Positions 1-8,183 of a stretch of DNA of 38,501 bases are shown here, in pieces. This DNA comes from an uncultured Bacteroidota bacterium (lineage in GTDB: Bacteria; Bacteroidota; Bacteroidia; Chitinophagales; LD1): NCBI GenBank assembly GCA_937894725.1, contig CALAYL010000099.1, positions 1 through 38,501 on the forward strand, in the 5' to 3' direction. The stretch's first letter is position 1. Each line of letters begins with the position of its first letter. The notes beneath the pieces are model-generated. The model was not told where the DNA came from and searched no databases. It was given only the letters and a program-made list of their open reading frames with translations. The position numbers were made by a program, and so were the translations under genes.

Positions 1-1460
1 GTAAGTATAACTGCTCCAGTAGATGCTCCATTACATAATACATTCGTAACTGCTGAAGTCAATACTATAGGTTGAGGCGAGTTTATAGTGACCGTTCCGT
101 TATATTTACAGCCGTTTTTATCAGTGGCTGTAACCGTAAATGTACCACCTGCAAGACCGGTAATGCTCGCTGTAGTAGCACCATTCGACCACAGGTAGCT
201 ATAAGGAGCTACTCCACCCGATACCGAAACATTAGCTGTGCCGTTGTTTCCTCCTGCGCATGCAATGCTTGTAGAAGAAACGCTGCCTGAGAGTACCACT
301 GGCTCATTGATAACTTGAGTAAGATTTTTTACACAATTATTTGCATCTGTAACTGTAACAGTATATGAGCCAGCTTTCAATCCACTTAGGTCTTCTGTTG
401 TAGCGGCATTGCTCCATAAGAAACTATAAGGCGGTGTACCGCCACTAGCTGTGATATCAATCGCAGCAGACGAATCTCCATTACAAAGCACATTATTGAA
501 TTGTGCTACGGTAACAAAAAGAGGGAGTGGTTCAGAAACGGTAGCTCCATCTGTACCTGTACATCCCTTGCTATCTGTAATAGTAACGCTATATGTTCCT
601 GCACCTACGGCTGTAAGGTCTTCGGTAATCGCGCCATTGCTCCATAGATATGAGTACGGACCTGTACCTCCAGAAGGAGTAATAAATATGCCGGCTGATG
701 TTCCTCCCGAACAAAGTCCATTCTTGATAGAATCAATTCTAACTCGAACTGCATTTGGCTGAGTAAGATTTATGGAAAGCACATCAGTACATCCTTTTCC
801 ATCTTTAAGTGTGACTAAGTATGTGCCTGCTGAAAGTCCACTAAAAATTGGATTTGATTGGAATAAAATACCATTGATAGAATATGATATAGGAGCAGTA
901 CCTCCTGTAAGTTTTACCGCTATTTGACCATCATTGCCACCAAAACAAGAAACGTTTCTTTGAGAATCTACAGATGCAGTAACACTATAAGAATTGGCAA
1001 TAACTACGGTAGTAGTATCTTGGCAACCATTACGATCATAAAGTGTAACAAAGTAAGTACCTGCAGCAAGTCCAGCAAAAACACCACTTGGTTGAACCCC
1101 GCCTCCATTTAAAGAGTAGTTATAATTTGGTGTGCCGCCATGCGGTGTCACATTGATTTGACCATTGGAAACATTAGAGCAACTAGCATCTACCTTTACA
1201 CTAGTAAGATATAGGCTATCTGGCTGCGTGATGACAACAGGGTTGCTGTTGTAGTTTTTCACACAGTTGCTATCATCTTTCAAAAACACATTGTAAGAGC
1301 CAATAGGAAGGTTAGTAAAATTAGCACCAACTTGGTATGCTAGCCCACTATCAATGGAATATGTTAGCCCGCCATTAAAGCTATTGCCTGTAATGCTTAT
1401 TGTTCCATTATTTGATTTGTAACATGTCAAATCTGATTTTGTCAGCTGACTTACAACAGG
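1..1460 (-). repeat. SprB repeat array inside the adhesin (truncated by window edge)
   Basis: At least seven repeats of about 225-255 bp occur, each opening with a Cys motif such as VLCNGASTGA, VLCNGDSSAA, LCSGGTSAG, VSCFGGNDGQ or ASCSNVSNGQ and continuing to a PYSYLWSNGA-like strand. The cysteines lie near 1425, 1171, 942, 711, 481, 258 and 34. The array continues past position 1. Confidence 0.8.
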
Positions 1461-3755
1461 TAATTGTAAAATAGCGACTTTAGAAATATTACTAATAGAA
1501 GTACAAATTGATGACCTAACAATTCTTCGGTAATAGGTTGTAGTAGAAATAACTGCTGGTGGATCATAGCTAGCCGTGTTGATGCCCACTATAGGACTCC
1601 AGTTTGTGCCATCAGCACTCGATTCCCAACTATACGTATATACCCCTGTACCTCCTGTAGCTGCCAAACCTACAATATTGGCAGGATTGCCAGATCCACA
1701 AAAACGTTGATAAGCGCCAATAGTATTGTTGCGTATAGCTGGTACTATCGTGATAGTGTCACGATTACTCGTATCGCTACATACACTCGAACTTACCACT
1801 CTTCTAAATACGGTGGTTTGACCTATAGCACCTGGCTGATAGTTTTGTGTCAAACTACCTGCAATGTTCGTCCACGAAGCACCTAAATCTAAACTTTGTT
1901 GCCAGAAGTAAGTAAATACTCCATTCCCCCCGTTTGGTGCTGCTCCAGACTGAAGGTTTGGTAAAAATAGCGTATCACAATTTGCCTGATTTCCATTGAT
2001 GCTATTATTAGAAAGAGGTGCGGTGATCACAATGGCGATCGGATTGCTCTCTGAAAAACACGGTACCGAACCAGAATAAACAACTCTTCTATAATAGGTA
2101 GTTGTAGCTATCAGCGGAGGGTTATATGTAGCACCTGTATTTGCTCCTACTGCTGGCGACCATCCACCTACTCCAGTCGAACTTTGTTCCCATTGATAAG
2201 TATATGCACCAGTACCACCGGTAGGGGCGGTTGCTGTAAAAGCAGGGGCATCGCCTGATCCACAATATGCTTGCGCACCAGATATCACATTGTTGGCAAT
2301 TTCTGGAATAACGGTAAGGGTAATGACATTACTAATTAGATTGCAGACTCCCGAAGAAATATTTCTTCTAAAATAGGTGGTAGCTAACAGAGAAGGTGGA
2401 TCATAATTTTGGCTATTTGCACCAAAAATATCTGTGTATGGCCCTGCTAAAGCTGATGCTTGTTGCCATTGGTATAAGAAGGTACCACTTCCTCCACCCG
2501 GAAGCGAACCGTTGAGTATAGATGGATCAGTAATTCCACAAACGGTTTGTGTTCCTGTAATAACATTGTTCGTGATAGGCGCTGTAACCCCGATAGTAAT
2601 AATGTTGCTATAATTATCACAAGTTCCTATACAATATGGTGGGTTTGGACCAGCTAAATCTGCATCTTCAGCAGGGCAGGTTTTCCGTCTATAATATCGA
2701 GTAGAGGTGTTTACAGGAGTGGTATAATTTAGCAACGTTGAACTAGATTGTACTGTACTCCAATTTACTCCATCAGTACTTGTCTGCCATGTGTATAAAA
2801 AGTCGGTATGAGCTCCACCATCATTTACCGCACCTCCAGTCAAGTTTTGAGCAGGTGCTGAAGCTGCACAAAAGTCGGCACTTGAGGCAACTGCATTGCC
2901 ATTGATACCACTATTGAGTGTAGCAGTATAACTATTTGTAGCTGCAGATCTTGAACCTCCGTTAATTTGACAAGCTGTAGCTACTCTTTGATAACATCTA
3001 GATGTAGTAAGTCCATATGGAGGGTCGTAAGTAAGCGATGTAGCACCAGGAATATCTGTCCAAGCTCCTGTACAGTTGTCTCTAAATTGCCATTGGTATG
3101 ACACAAATGGAGAACCAGATGCAGTGCTGCTAATAAGCGGAGGATCTCCTAGTCCACAATAACTGTATGGCCCAGTAGCTATACTGCCTGCACTTACGGC
3201 TGCATACTCCCATCTAATTCTGATTGATATCGTGAAACTACCACACCTCACTACACTATATGTGTTCCATTGGCATGGTGGTTGACTTCTGAAATTGACA
3301 GCCGAAAGCCCATTACATGCAGCATAGTCATCATCTTCGGTAAGACAGCCTAACAAAAACACGCAATTACAACCAGATTCGTAGGTGCAATTGTTGCTAC
3401 AATCTTTTTCATATGCAATCAAATTAATACCAATGGTTGTTGCTGCAGAGTTGGCTACATTTCTTATCCGAGCAGATTGATTAATCACATTCACATTGCC
3501 GCCTGGTATAGACGATACAGATCCGTTTACATCTGTACCTGGCAAATCATCCCCATAATAAAAGCAGGTTTGTGTACCCGTTGATAAATTATCATAGGGT
3601 GTCACTTTGTAAGCATACTCAGGGTTTCCGCTTTGGTCACTTCGACCGTCCCACCCGAGTGTACTAACTTCAACTTGGTAATTAACATTTTGCGCAAATG
3701 AGGTTGTTTGCAAAAAAAGTATGGCAAAAATGGGGTAAAGTATTTTTCTAAGCAT
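1..3755 (-). CDS. Giant secreted SprB-repeat adhesin, N-terminal part (3' end beyond window)
   Basis: The minus strand is open from an ATG at 3753-3755 to position 1 with no stop, giving at least 1251 codons. It starts with a signal peptide (MLRKILYPIFAILFLQ, cleavage after FAQ). A unique N-terminal region of about 180 residues follows, rich in Cys and containing SIRIRWEYA. Next come about six Ig-like repeats, each ending in a YYRR/FRRV strand (about 3000 to 1530), and then at least seven SprB repeats with the C-x-G-x3-G-x-I and PY-x-Y-x-WS-x-G signature. The SprB family includes the mobile gliding adhesin of Flavobacterium johnsoniae. Such proteins normally end in a type B T9SS sorting domain, which here would lie outside the window. 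The role as a surface adhesin is inferred; gliding is not shown. No clear promoter was seen in the 40 bp before the next gene. Confidence 0.9.
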   Translation of the reverse strand, partial: MLRKILYPIFAILFLQTTSFAQNVNYQVEVSTLGWDGRSDQSGNPEYAYKVTPYDNLSTGTQTCFYYGDDLPGTDVNGSVSSIPGGNVNVINQSARIRNVANSAATTIGINLIAYEKDCSNNCTYESGCNCVFLLGCLTEDDDYAACNGLSAVNFRSQPPCQWNTYSVVRCGSFTISIRIRWEYAAVSAGSIATGPYSYCGLGDPPLISSTASGSPFVSYQWQFRDNCTGAWTDIPGATSLTYDPPYGLTTSRCYQRVATACQINGGSRSAATNSYTATLNSGINGNAVASSADFCAASAPAQNLTGGAVNDGGAHTDFLYTWQTSTDGVNWSTVQSSSTLLNYTTPVNTSTRYYRRKTCPAEDADLAGPNPPYCIGTCDNYSNIITIGVTAPITNNVITGTQTVCGITDPSILNGSLPGGGSGTFLYQWQQASALAGPYTDIFGANSQNYDPPSLLATTYFRRNISSGVCNLISNVITLTVIPEIANNVISGAQAYCGSGDAPAFTATAPTGGTGAYTYQWEQSSTGVGGWSPAVGANTGATYNPPLIATTTYYRRVVYSGSVPCFSESNPIAIVITAPLSNNSINGNQANCDTLFLPNLQSGAAPNGGNGVFTYFWQQSLDLGASWTNIAGSLTQNYQPGAIGQTTVFRRVVSSSVCSDTSNRDTITIVPAIRNNTIGAYQRFCGSGNPANIVGLAATGGTGVYTYSWESSADGTNWSPIVGINTASYDPPAVISTTTYYRRIVRSSICTSISNISKVAILQLPVVSQLTKSDLTCYKSNNGTISITGNSFNGGLTYSIDSGLAYQVGANFTNLPIGSYNVFLKDDSNCVKNYNSNPVVITQPDSLYLTSVKVDASCSNVSNGQINVTPHGGTPNYNYSLNGGGVQPSGVFAGLAAGTYFVTLYDRNGCQDTTTVVIANSYSVTASVDSQRNVSCFGGNDGQIAVKLTGGTAPISYSINGILFQSNPIFSGLSAGTYLVTLKDGKGCTDVLSINLTQPNAVRVRIDSIKNGLCSGGTSAGIFITPSGGTGPYSYLWSNGAITEDLTAVGAGTYSVTITDSKGCTGTDGATVSEPLPLFVTVAQFNNVLCNGDSSAAIDITASGGTPPYSFLWSNAATTEDLSGLKAGSYTVTVTDANNCVKNLTQVINEPVVLSGSVSSTSIACAGGNNGTANVSVSGGVAPYSYLWSNGATTASITGLAGGTFTVTATDKNGCKYNGTVTINSPQPIVLTSAVTNVLCNGASTGAVIL
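1465..3210 (-). repeat. Ig-like 'YYRR' repeat array inside the adhesin
   Basis: About six homologous units of roughly 280-320 bp are recognisable by a conserved cycle: NN-x-I-x-G, then C-G, then G-x-Y-x-YQW, then the YDPP/YNPP turn and the YYRR(V/I)V strand. The RR strands fall near 2995, 2690, 2370, 2090, 1805 and 1530. The units are diverged at DNA level, so this is an old protein-repeat array rather than a recent tandem duplication. Confidence 0.75.
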
Positions 3756-3795
3756 ATTTAGATAATTGAGAGTTCAAAAAAGATTAGTATTGGAT

Positions 3796-4239
3796 TTATT
3801 GCTTTACTAAATGAAATCTGAGAATATAGGTATCATTACTTTTAAACCATATCATCTCCTCTTTTTCAAAAGATAGTTCGTAAACTGTGGTCGAGGGTGA
3901 TTTTTTAATCATATCATCCAATATTGCCCTATCGCCATTTTTCTCTGGGTTCCAGTAGTAGAGTTTATTGCCCTCAATTTTATAAACAAAATGTTCACCG
4001 ATGTTTCCATAATGCTCTTTTATAGTGTTCTCATCTATTTCAAATACCTTTTTGAATTTGACCATATTGTCAAAATCTTTTCGACTTAATGGATAATCTT
4101 CATTGTGATTTGAAGCATATTTGTAATCTACTTGTTTTACCAACCAGTTGCCAGATAACTGTTTGCTGGTAAAGGTTTGCGCATTTGATTGTGCTAAAAA
4201 AAATACAAAACAGGCTATAAGTGGATAATGTTTCTTCAT
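3796..4239 (-). CDS. Small secreted protein, lipocalin-like in pattern, unknown function
   Basis: A 147-residue protein with an N-terminal signal peptide (MKKHYPLIACFVFFLAQSNAQ). The rest contains SGNWLVKQVDY near residues 29-39, then alternating charged beta strands and a C-terminal WFKSNDTYILRF. A 'GxW' start followed by beta strands is reminiscent of the lipocalin-like proteins common in Bacteroidota, but I cannot assign a family with confidence. It lies 73 bp downstream of murF-alr and 40 bp upstream of the giant adhesin on the same strand, so co-transcription with either is possible. The gene carries no cysteine lipobox after the hydrophobic stretch, so it is predicted periplasmic or exported rather than a lipoprotein. 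Confidence 0.75.
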   Translation of the reverse strand: MKKHYPLIACFVFFLAQSNAQTFTSKQLSGNWLVKQVDYKYASNHNEDYPLSRKDFDNMVKFKKVFEIDENTIKEHYGNIGEHFVYKIEGNKLYYWNPEKNGDRAILDDMIKKSPSTTVYELSFEKEEMIWFKSNDTYILRFHLVKQ

Positions 4240-4312
4240 TGCTTTTTAGGTTTTTGGTAATCTTTAGATTTAGTGAATTTATGCTAAAAATTACAAAAAA
4301 CAAAACAAACGC

Positions 4313-6826
4313 CTATTCCATCAAATAAATCCTTCTCACTCTACTGCTAATACTAGTGAGTATTTCATAAGGGATCGTACCTATTTTTTGAGAAATGGTC
4401 TCTATTGGATGATTTTGCCCGAAAACAATTACCTCTTGCCCCTCGTACAAGTCGTTGCTGTTTTTTAAATCTATCATGGTCATATCCATGCAGATGTTGC
4501 CCACGATTGGAAAAGCTTCATTTTCAATATATAGTTCGCCTATCCCTTTGCTCAACCCTCTATTCAAGCCATCTGCATAACCTATTCCTACTGTAGCGAT
4601 GGTCATATCGTGCGGAGCTATTGTCTGTCCACCATAGCCAATGCTTTCCCCTTTTTTAATTTTTTTGATCTGAGAGATAGTCGTCTTCAACGTGCTGATT
4701 GGTGTAAGTTTTTGGCTTACTTTGGCAGAACTATCTATGCCATACAAGCCTAGACCTAGCCGCACCATATCGAATTGCGCATCTGTAAATCGAGTAATAC
4801 CATTTGAGTTGAGGATATGGCGTAGTATTTTATATTCAAATTCATTTATAATGATTTTTGACAGCTTGTCAAAAAGTGCAATTTGACGATTGGTATTGCT
4901 ATCCATACTTTCATCATCGCTAGTGGATAAGTGTGAAAATATAGACGCTATTTTCAGTATCGGGCTTCCTTTAATAATAGCAATAAGGTCTGGAATATCT
5001 GACGCTTCAAAACCTAAGCGATTCATACCAGTTTCTAACTCGATGTGTATCTTAACTTCTCCTGCATTATTTTGAATCAGAAAATCCTGAAAAGAGTGCA
5101 ATAATTTGAGCGAATATATCTCAGGCTCTAACCCATAATTGACAATAGCGTCAAAGGCCGATTCCTCTGGATTCATGACCATGATAGGTAGTGTAATCCC
5201 GTTTTTTCGCAGGTCAACTCCTTCGTCTGTGTAGGCCACAGCTAAGTAGTCTGCTCTATTAAATTGCAATACATTGGCTACCTCTGCACTGCCACTACCA
5301 TATGCCGCTGCTTTGACCATCGCCATTACTTTGGTTTCTGGTTTTAGTAGGCCTTGATATACCTTGAAGTTTTCGGACAAGGCATTAAGGTTTATTTCTA
5401 ACACTGTACGATGCGATTTGCGTTCTAAATTTTTGACTATCCGTTCGAATTCAAATGCGCGCGCTCCTTTGAGTAAGATAGTTTCGTTTTTAAACCAATC
5501 AGACGATATTGTTTTGAGCAATTCATCGGTCGTTTCAAAAAGATGAACTTCATTTAAATCTGCTTCTTCAAATGATTTTCGCTGGCGAGTGATACTCTTA
5601 CCTACTCCTATAAATCGATCGATTTTTTTTTCCTTTAAAACATCAGCTACAAACTGATATAAATCCGGATCATTGCGTCCACTTTGATACACATCTGAGA
5701 GAATAACGGTGCGCTTTGCGTGTTGCTGCTGCAAACTCAAAAAGTCGAGTGCTATGGTGATTGACTCAATATCCGAATTGTATGCATCGTTGATAATAGT
5801 GCAGTTGTTTATGGCTTCTTTCATTTCTAAGCGCATAGCTACACTAGTCAGCAATTTAGTTCGTTCCTGAATGATGGGTATAGCGACATCTAAAAGCAAC
5901 ATCACACATACACAATGGATTGCATTTTCGATAGATGCTTTATCAATAAAAGGTATCTCAATATCAAATTTCTGAAGCTTATATTCTAAGGTGATAAATG
6001 AACGGCTCTTTTGCTGTAAAATACTACTCACTCGCACATCAGCATCGGTATTGATAGACCATGAGAAAAGTGTGACTTTATGGTCATCCTCGTGTGGTTT
6101 ATTGAAAGTGCTTATTTCGCTTATCGCCTGATTTATTTCTCCATGATCTTTGCAATACACCAATGTATCTACTCCCAAAAAGAGCTTTAGTTTTTCTTTT
6201 GTTTTATGCTTTACATTTAAAAAACCTTGCGCGTGTGCCTCTCCAATGTTTGTGATAAGGCCTATAGTAGGTTGTATCACTTTTTCGAGCCGTATCATCT
6301 CATCTGGCTCTGATATTCCTGCTTCAAAAATGCCGAGCGTATGTGATTCGTTTATTTGCCATACAGAAATGGGCACGCCTATTTGTGAATTGAAACTTTT
6401 AGGATTTCGGACGATATTAAAACTATCTGAAAGCAACTGAAATAGCCATTCTTTGACGATAGTTTTGCCATTGCTACCGGTAATGCCGACCATAGGTATT
6501 TCAAACTTTGATCTATGCGCAATGGCAAGTCTCTGCAATGAGGTGACTACGTCTTTGACTAAAATAAAATTTGCATTGGCATACTTCGCTATCACTGTTT
6601 CGTCAGCTACTACAAAATTATGCACCCCTTGCTCTATCAATGCTTCTATGTATTGATGACCGTCTTGTCGTTTTCCTTTGATTGCAAAAAACAATGCTTC
6701 TGAGGCATGTCTCAGCTTTCGGCTATCTATCATCAAATAAGAGATTACAGCGTCTGCATCAAAACGAGGATATAGTTTCCCCCCACACATCTGTTCTACT
6801 TGTGCTATCGAATAGGCTGTTTTCAT
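4313..6826 (-). CDS. murF-alr: Bifunctional UDP-MurNAc-tripeptide:D-Ala-D-Ala ligase / alanine racemase (MurF-Alr fusion)
   Basis: An 837-residue cytoplasmic enzyme for peptidoglycan precursor synthesis. The N-terminal half is a Mur ligase: the ATP-binding GITGSNGKT lies at 114-122, IINDAYNSD at 344-352 and LKGARAFEFE at 452-461. The C-terminal half is a fold III alanine racemase: VKAAAYGSGS at 504-513 with the PLP-binding Lys505, and the IGYADG catalytic tyrosine motif near 750. The racemase makes D-Ala and the ligase adds D-Ala-D-Ala to UDP-MurNAc-tripeptide. The fusion is a known arrangement in Bacteroidota, and both halves keep their key residues. A weak -7-like TATTTTGG lies just upstream of the ATG on the minus strand. 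The divergent neighbour starts about 60-105 bp away. Confidence 0.95.
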   Translation of the reverse strand: MKTAYSIAQVEQMCGGKLYPRFDADAVISYLMIDSRKLRHASEALFFAIKGKRQDGHQYIEALIEQGVHNFVVADETVIAKYANANFILVKDVVTSLQRLAIAHRSKFEIPMVGITGSNGKTIVKEWLFQLLSDSFNIVRNPKSFNSQIGVPISVWQINESHTLGIFEAGISEPDEMIRLEKVIQPTIGLITNIGEAHAQGFLNVKHKTKEKLKLFLGVDTLVYCKDHGEINQAISEISTFNKPHEDDHKVTLFSWSINTDADVRVSSILQQKSRSFITLEYKLQKFDIEIPFIDKASIENAIHCVCVMLLLDVAIPIIQERTKLLTSVAMRLEMKEAINNCTIINDAYNSDIESITIALDFLSLQQQHAKRTVILSDVYQSGRNDPDLYQFVADVLKEKKIDRFIGVGKSITRQRKSFEEADLNEVHLFETTDELLKTISSDWFKNETILLKGARAFEFERIVKNLERKSHRTVLEINLNALSENFKVYQGLLKPETKVMAMVKAAAYGSGSAEVANVLQFNRADYLAVAYTDEGVDLRKNGITLPIMVMNPEESAFDAIVNYGLEPEIYSLKLLHSFQDFLIQNNAGEVKIHIELETGMNRLGFEASDIPDLIAIIKGSPILKIASIFSHLSTSDDESMDSNTNRQIALFDKLSKIIINEFEYKILRHILNSNGITRFTDAQFDMVRLGLGLYGIDSSAKVSQKLTPISTLKTTISQIKKIKKGESIGYGGQTIAPHDMTIATVGIGYADGLNRGLSKGIGELYIENEAFPIVGNICMDMTMIDLKNSNDLYEGQEVIVFGQNHPIETISQKIGTIPYEILTSISSRVRRIYLME

Positions 6827-6885
6827 AGCCCCAAAATAACGCTTTTTAAACGAACTATTAGTTAGTAATTGTCTATATATTTACA

Positions 6886-7620
6886 ATGCTGTCTTTTTTT
6901 CTTTTCTTTGGTTTCAATCAAAATCACACGGTGAAGTTATCTATCATTATGCCCATCTACAACGAAGCTAAAACTATCCGAGAAATAGTAGCAAAGGTAT
7001 TGGCGGTGCCGTTAGATATTGAACTAATTATTGTAGATGATTGCTCTACCGATGATACGCCTACTATTTTAAAAAACGAATATGAAGGAAAGTTTGAGCA
7101 TATAAAAGTGCTGTATCACCCCAAAAATAGAGGCAAATCGGCTGGAATCAAAACGGGCATACCGCACTGCACAGGCGAAATCATCAGTATTCAAGATGGC
7201 GATTTAGAAACCAATCCAAACGATTTTATTCATCTTACTGCACCTATCCGAAGTGGAGAGGCTGAGGTGGTCTATGGCTCTCGATACCTCAATCCAGATG
7301 AGCCCCATCTATACAAAGCCTATCAGCTCGGAGGGCGCTTGCTATCTGGCACTGTAAACCTTTTGTATGGCCAGAAAATCACCGATGAGCCCACTTGCTA
7401 CAAAGTATTTAAAGCCGATATTTTGAAAAAAATCCCGTTGACCTACGACCGCTTTGAGTTTTGCCCTGAGGTGACTGCCAAGGTGTCAAAGCTTGGGTAC
7501 AAAATCAAAGAACTTCCTATGAATTATTACCCTCGCTCATTTGCCGAAGGCAAAAAAGTAAGCTGGAAAGATGGTGTAAAAGCGCTTTGGGTTCTCCTAA
7601 AATTTAGATTTGTATCTTGA
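6886..7620 (+). CDS. Family 2 glycosyltransferase (dolichol-phosphate mannosyltransferase-like)
   Basis: A 244-residue protein with the GT2 fold: LSIIMPIYNEAKTI, VDDCSTDDTP and IQDGDLETNPND (the DxD-type site), followed by VYGSRYLN and a C-terminal FCPEVTAKVSKLGYKI segment seen in DPM1-like enzymes. It probably transfers a sugar to a polyprenyl phosphate at the cytoplasmic membrane, as inferred from the family. The ATG at 6886 gives a hydrophobic 15-residue extension; a GTG at 6931 would start the protein directly at the family-conserved KLSIIMPIYNE and may be the true start. It is first of a three-gene plus-strand run, with a 22-bp gap to the next gene. It is a paralogue of the GT2 at 32098-32811. 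Confidence 0.88.
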   Translation: MLSFFLFFGFNQNHTVKLSIIMPIYNEAKTIREIVAKVLAVPLDIELIIVDDCSTDDTPTILKNEYEGKFEHIKVLYHPKNRGKSAGIKTGIPHCTGEIISIQDGDLETNPNDFIHLTAPIRSGEAEVVYGSRYLNPDEPHLYKAYQLGGRLLSGTVNLLYGQKITDEPTCYKVFKADILKKIPLTYDRFEFCPEVTAKVSKLGYKIKELPMNYYPRSFAEGKKVSWKDGVKALWVLLKFRFVS

Positions 7621-7642
7621 CCCCATAAATTGCAATTAAACG

Positions 7643-8179
7643 ATGACAAATACGGTCAATAAAAATACTCGTTTTAGAAAAAATATTTTCATTAGCTTTT
7701 TGCTGATAGCGTTGCTAGGTCTGCTTTATGTGGCCATACCTGGTTACAATTGGGCTATAGCCGAAATGGCCTTTAGGAATAAAGAACTCATCGATAAAGT
7801 CGAGCTTCGTAGAATCAACAATAATTTGCCCGAACTCACTATGGACGATAAGCGTTATTTCAAAATAGCCAACTATTGGTATCTCGATTATTTAAAAAAC
7901 AAAACGCCACAAGATGCCGTAATACTGCTTCCTCCCGCCTCTATCATTGACACCACAGACGAAATGAAATTTATGAATAGCTCCGAGTGGGTGGAATATT
8001 TTATCTATCCTAGACTATGTATAGGCGAAGATGAAAAAGACGTAAAACCTGCGCTTTATAAAAAAGTGACGCATGTAGCCATAATCAATAATTGGGGCTA
8101 CGACAAACTCCACTACACCCCAAAAGAGCTGCCCAAAGATGCCGTTTTTCCAATAGATTCAATATCAAAAAACCCCTAG
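7643..8179 (+). CDS. Membrane-anchored protein of unknown function in glycosyltransferase cluster
   Basis: 178 residues with one N-terminal membrane helix (about 15-35: FISFLLIALLGLLYVAIPG) and a soluble, probably extracytoplasmic remainder. I do not recognise a family. Notable segments are TPQDAVILLPP near 88-98 and SSEWVEYFIYPRL near 114-126. The 'PQDAVILLPP' phrase resembles segments in the extracytoplasmic parts of some membrane glycosyltransferases, so it may be a split partner of the next gene. It sits 22 bp after the GT2 and ends 4 bp before the multi-pass protein, which implies co-transcription and probably joint function. Confidence 0.8.
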   Translation: MTNTVNKNTRFRKNIFISFLLIALLGLLYVAIPGYNWAIAEMAFRNKELIDKVELRRINNNLPELTMDDKRYFKIANYWYLDYLKNKTPQDAVILLPPASIIDTTDEMKFMNSSEWVEYFIYPRLCIGEDEKDVKPALYKKVTHVAIINNWGYDKLHYTPKELPKDAVFPIDSISKNP

Positions 8180-8183
8180 TGCC

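Noticed and set aside
1..1112. Plus-strand open frames over the adhesin
   Set aside because: They are antisense shadows of the repeat-coding minus strand, with Ser/Thr-rich sequence lacking any family signal.
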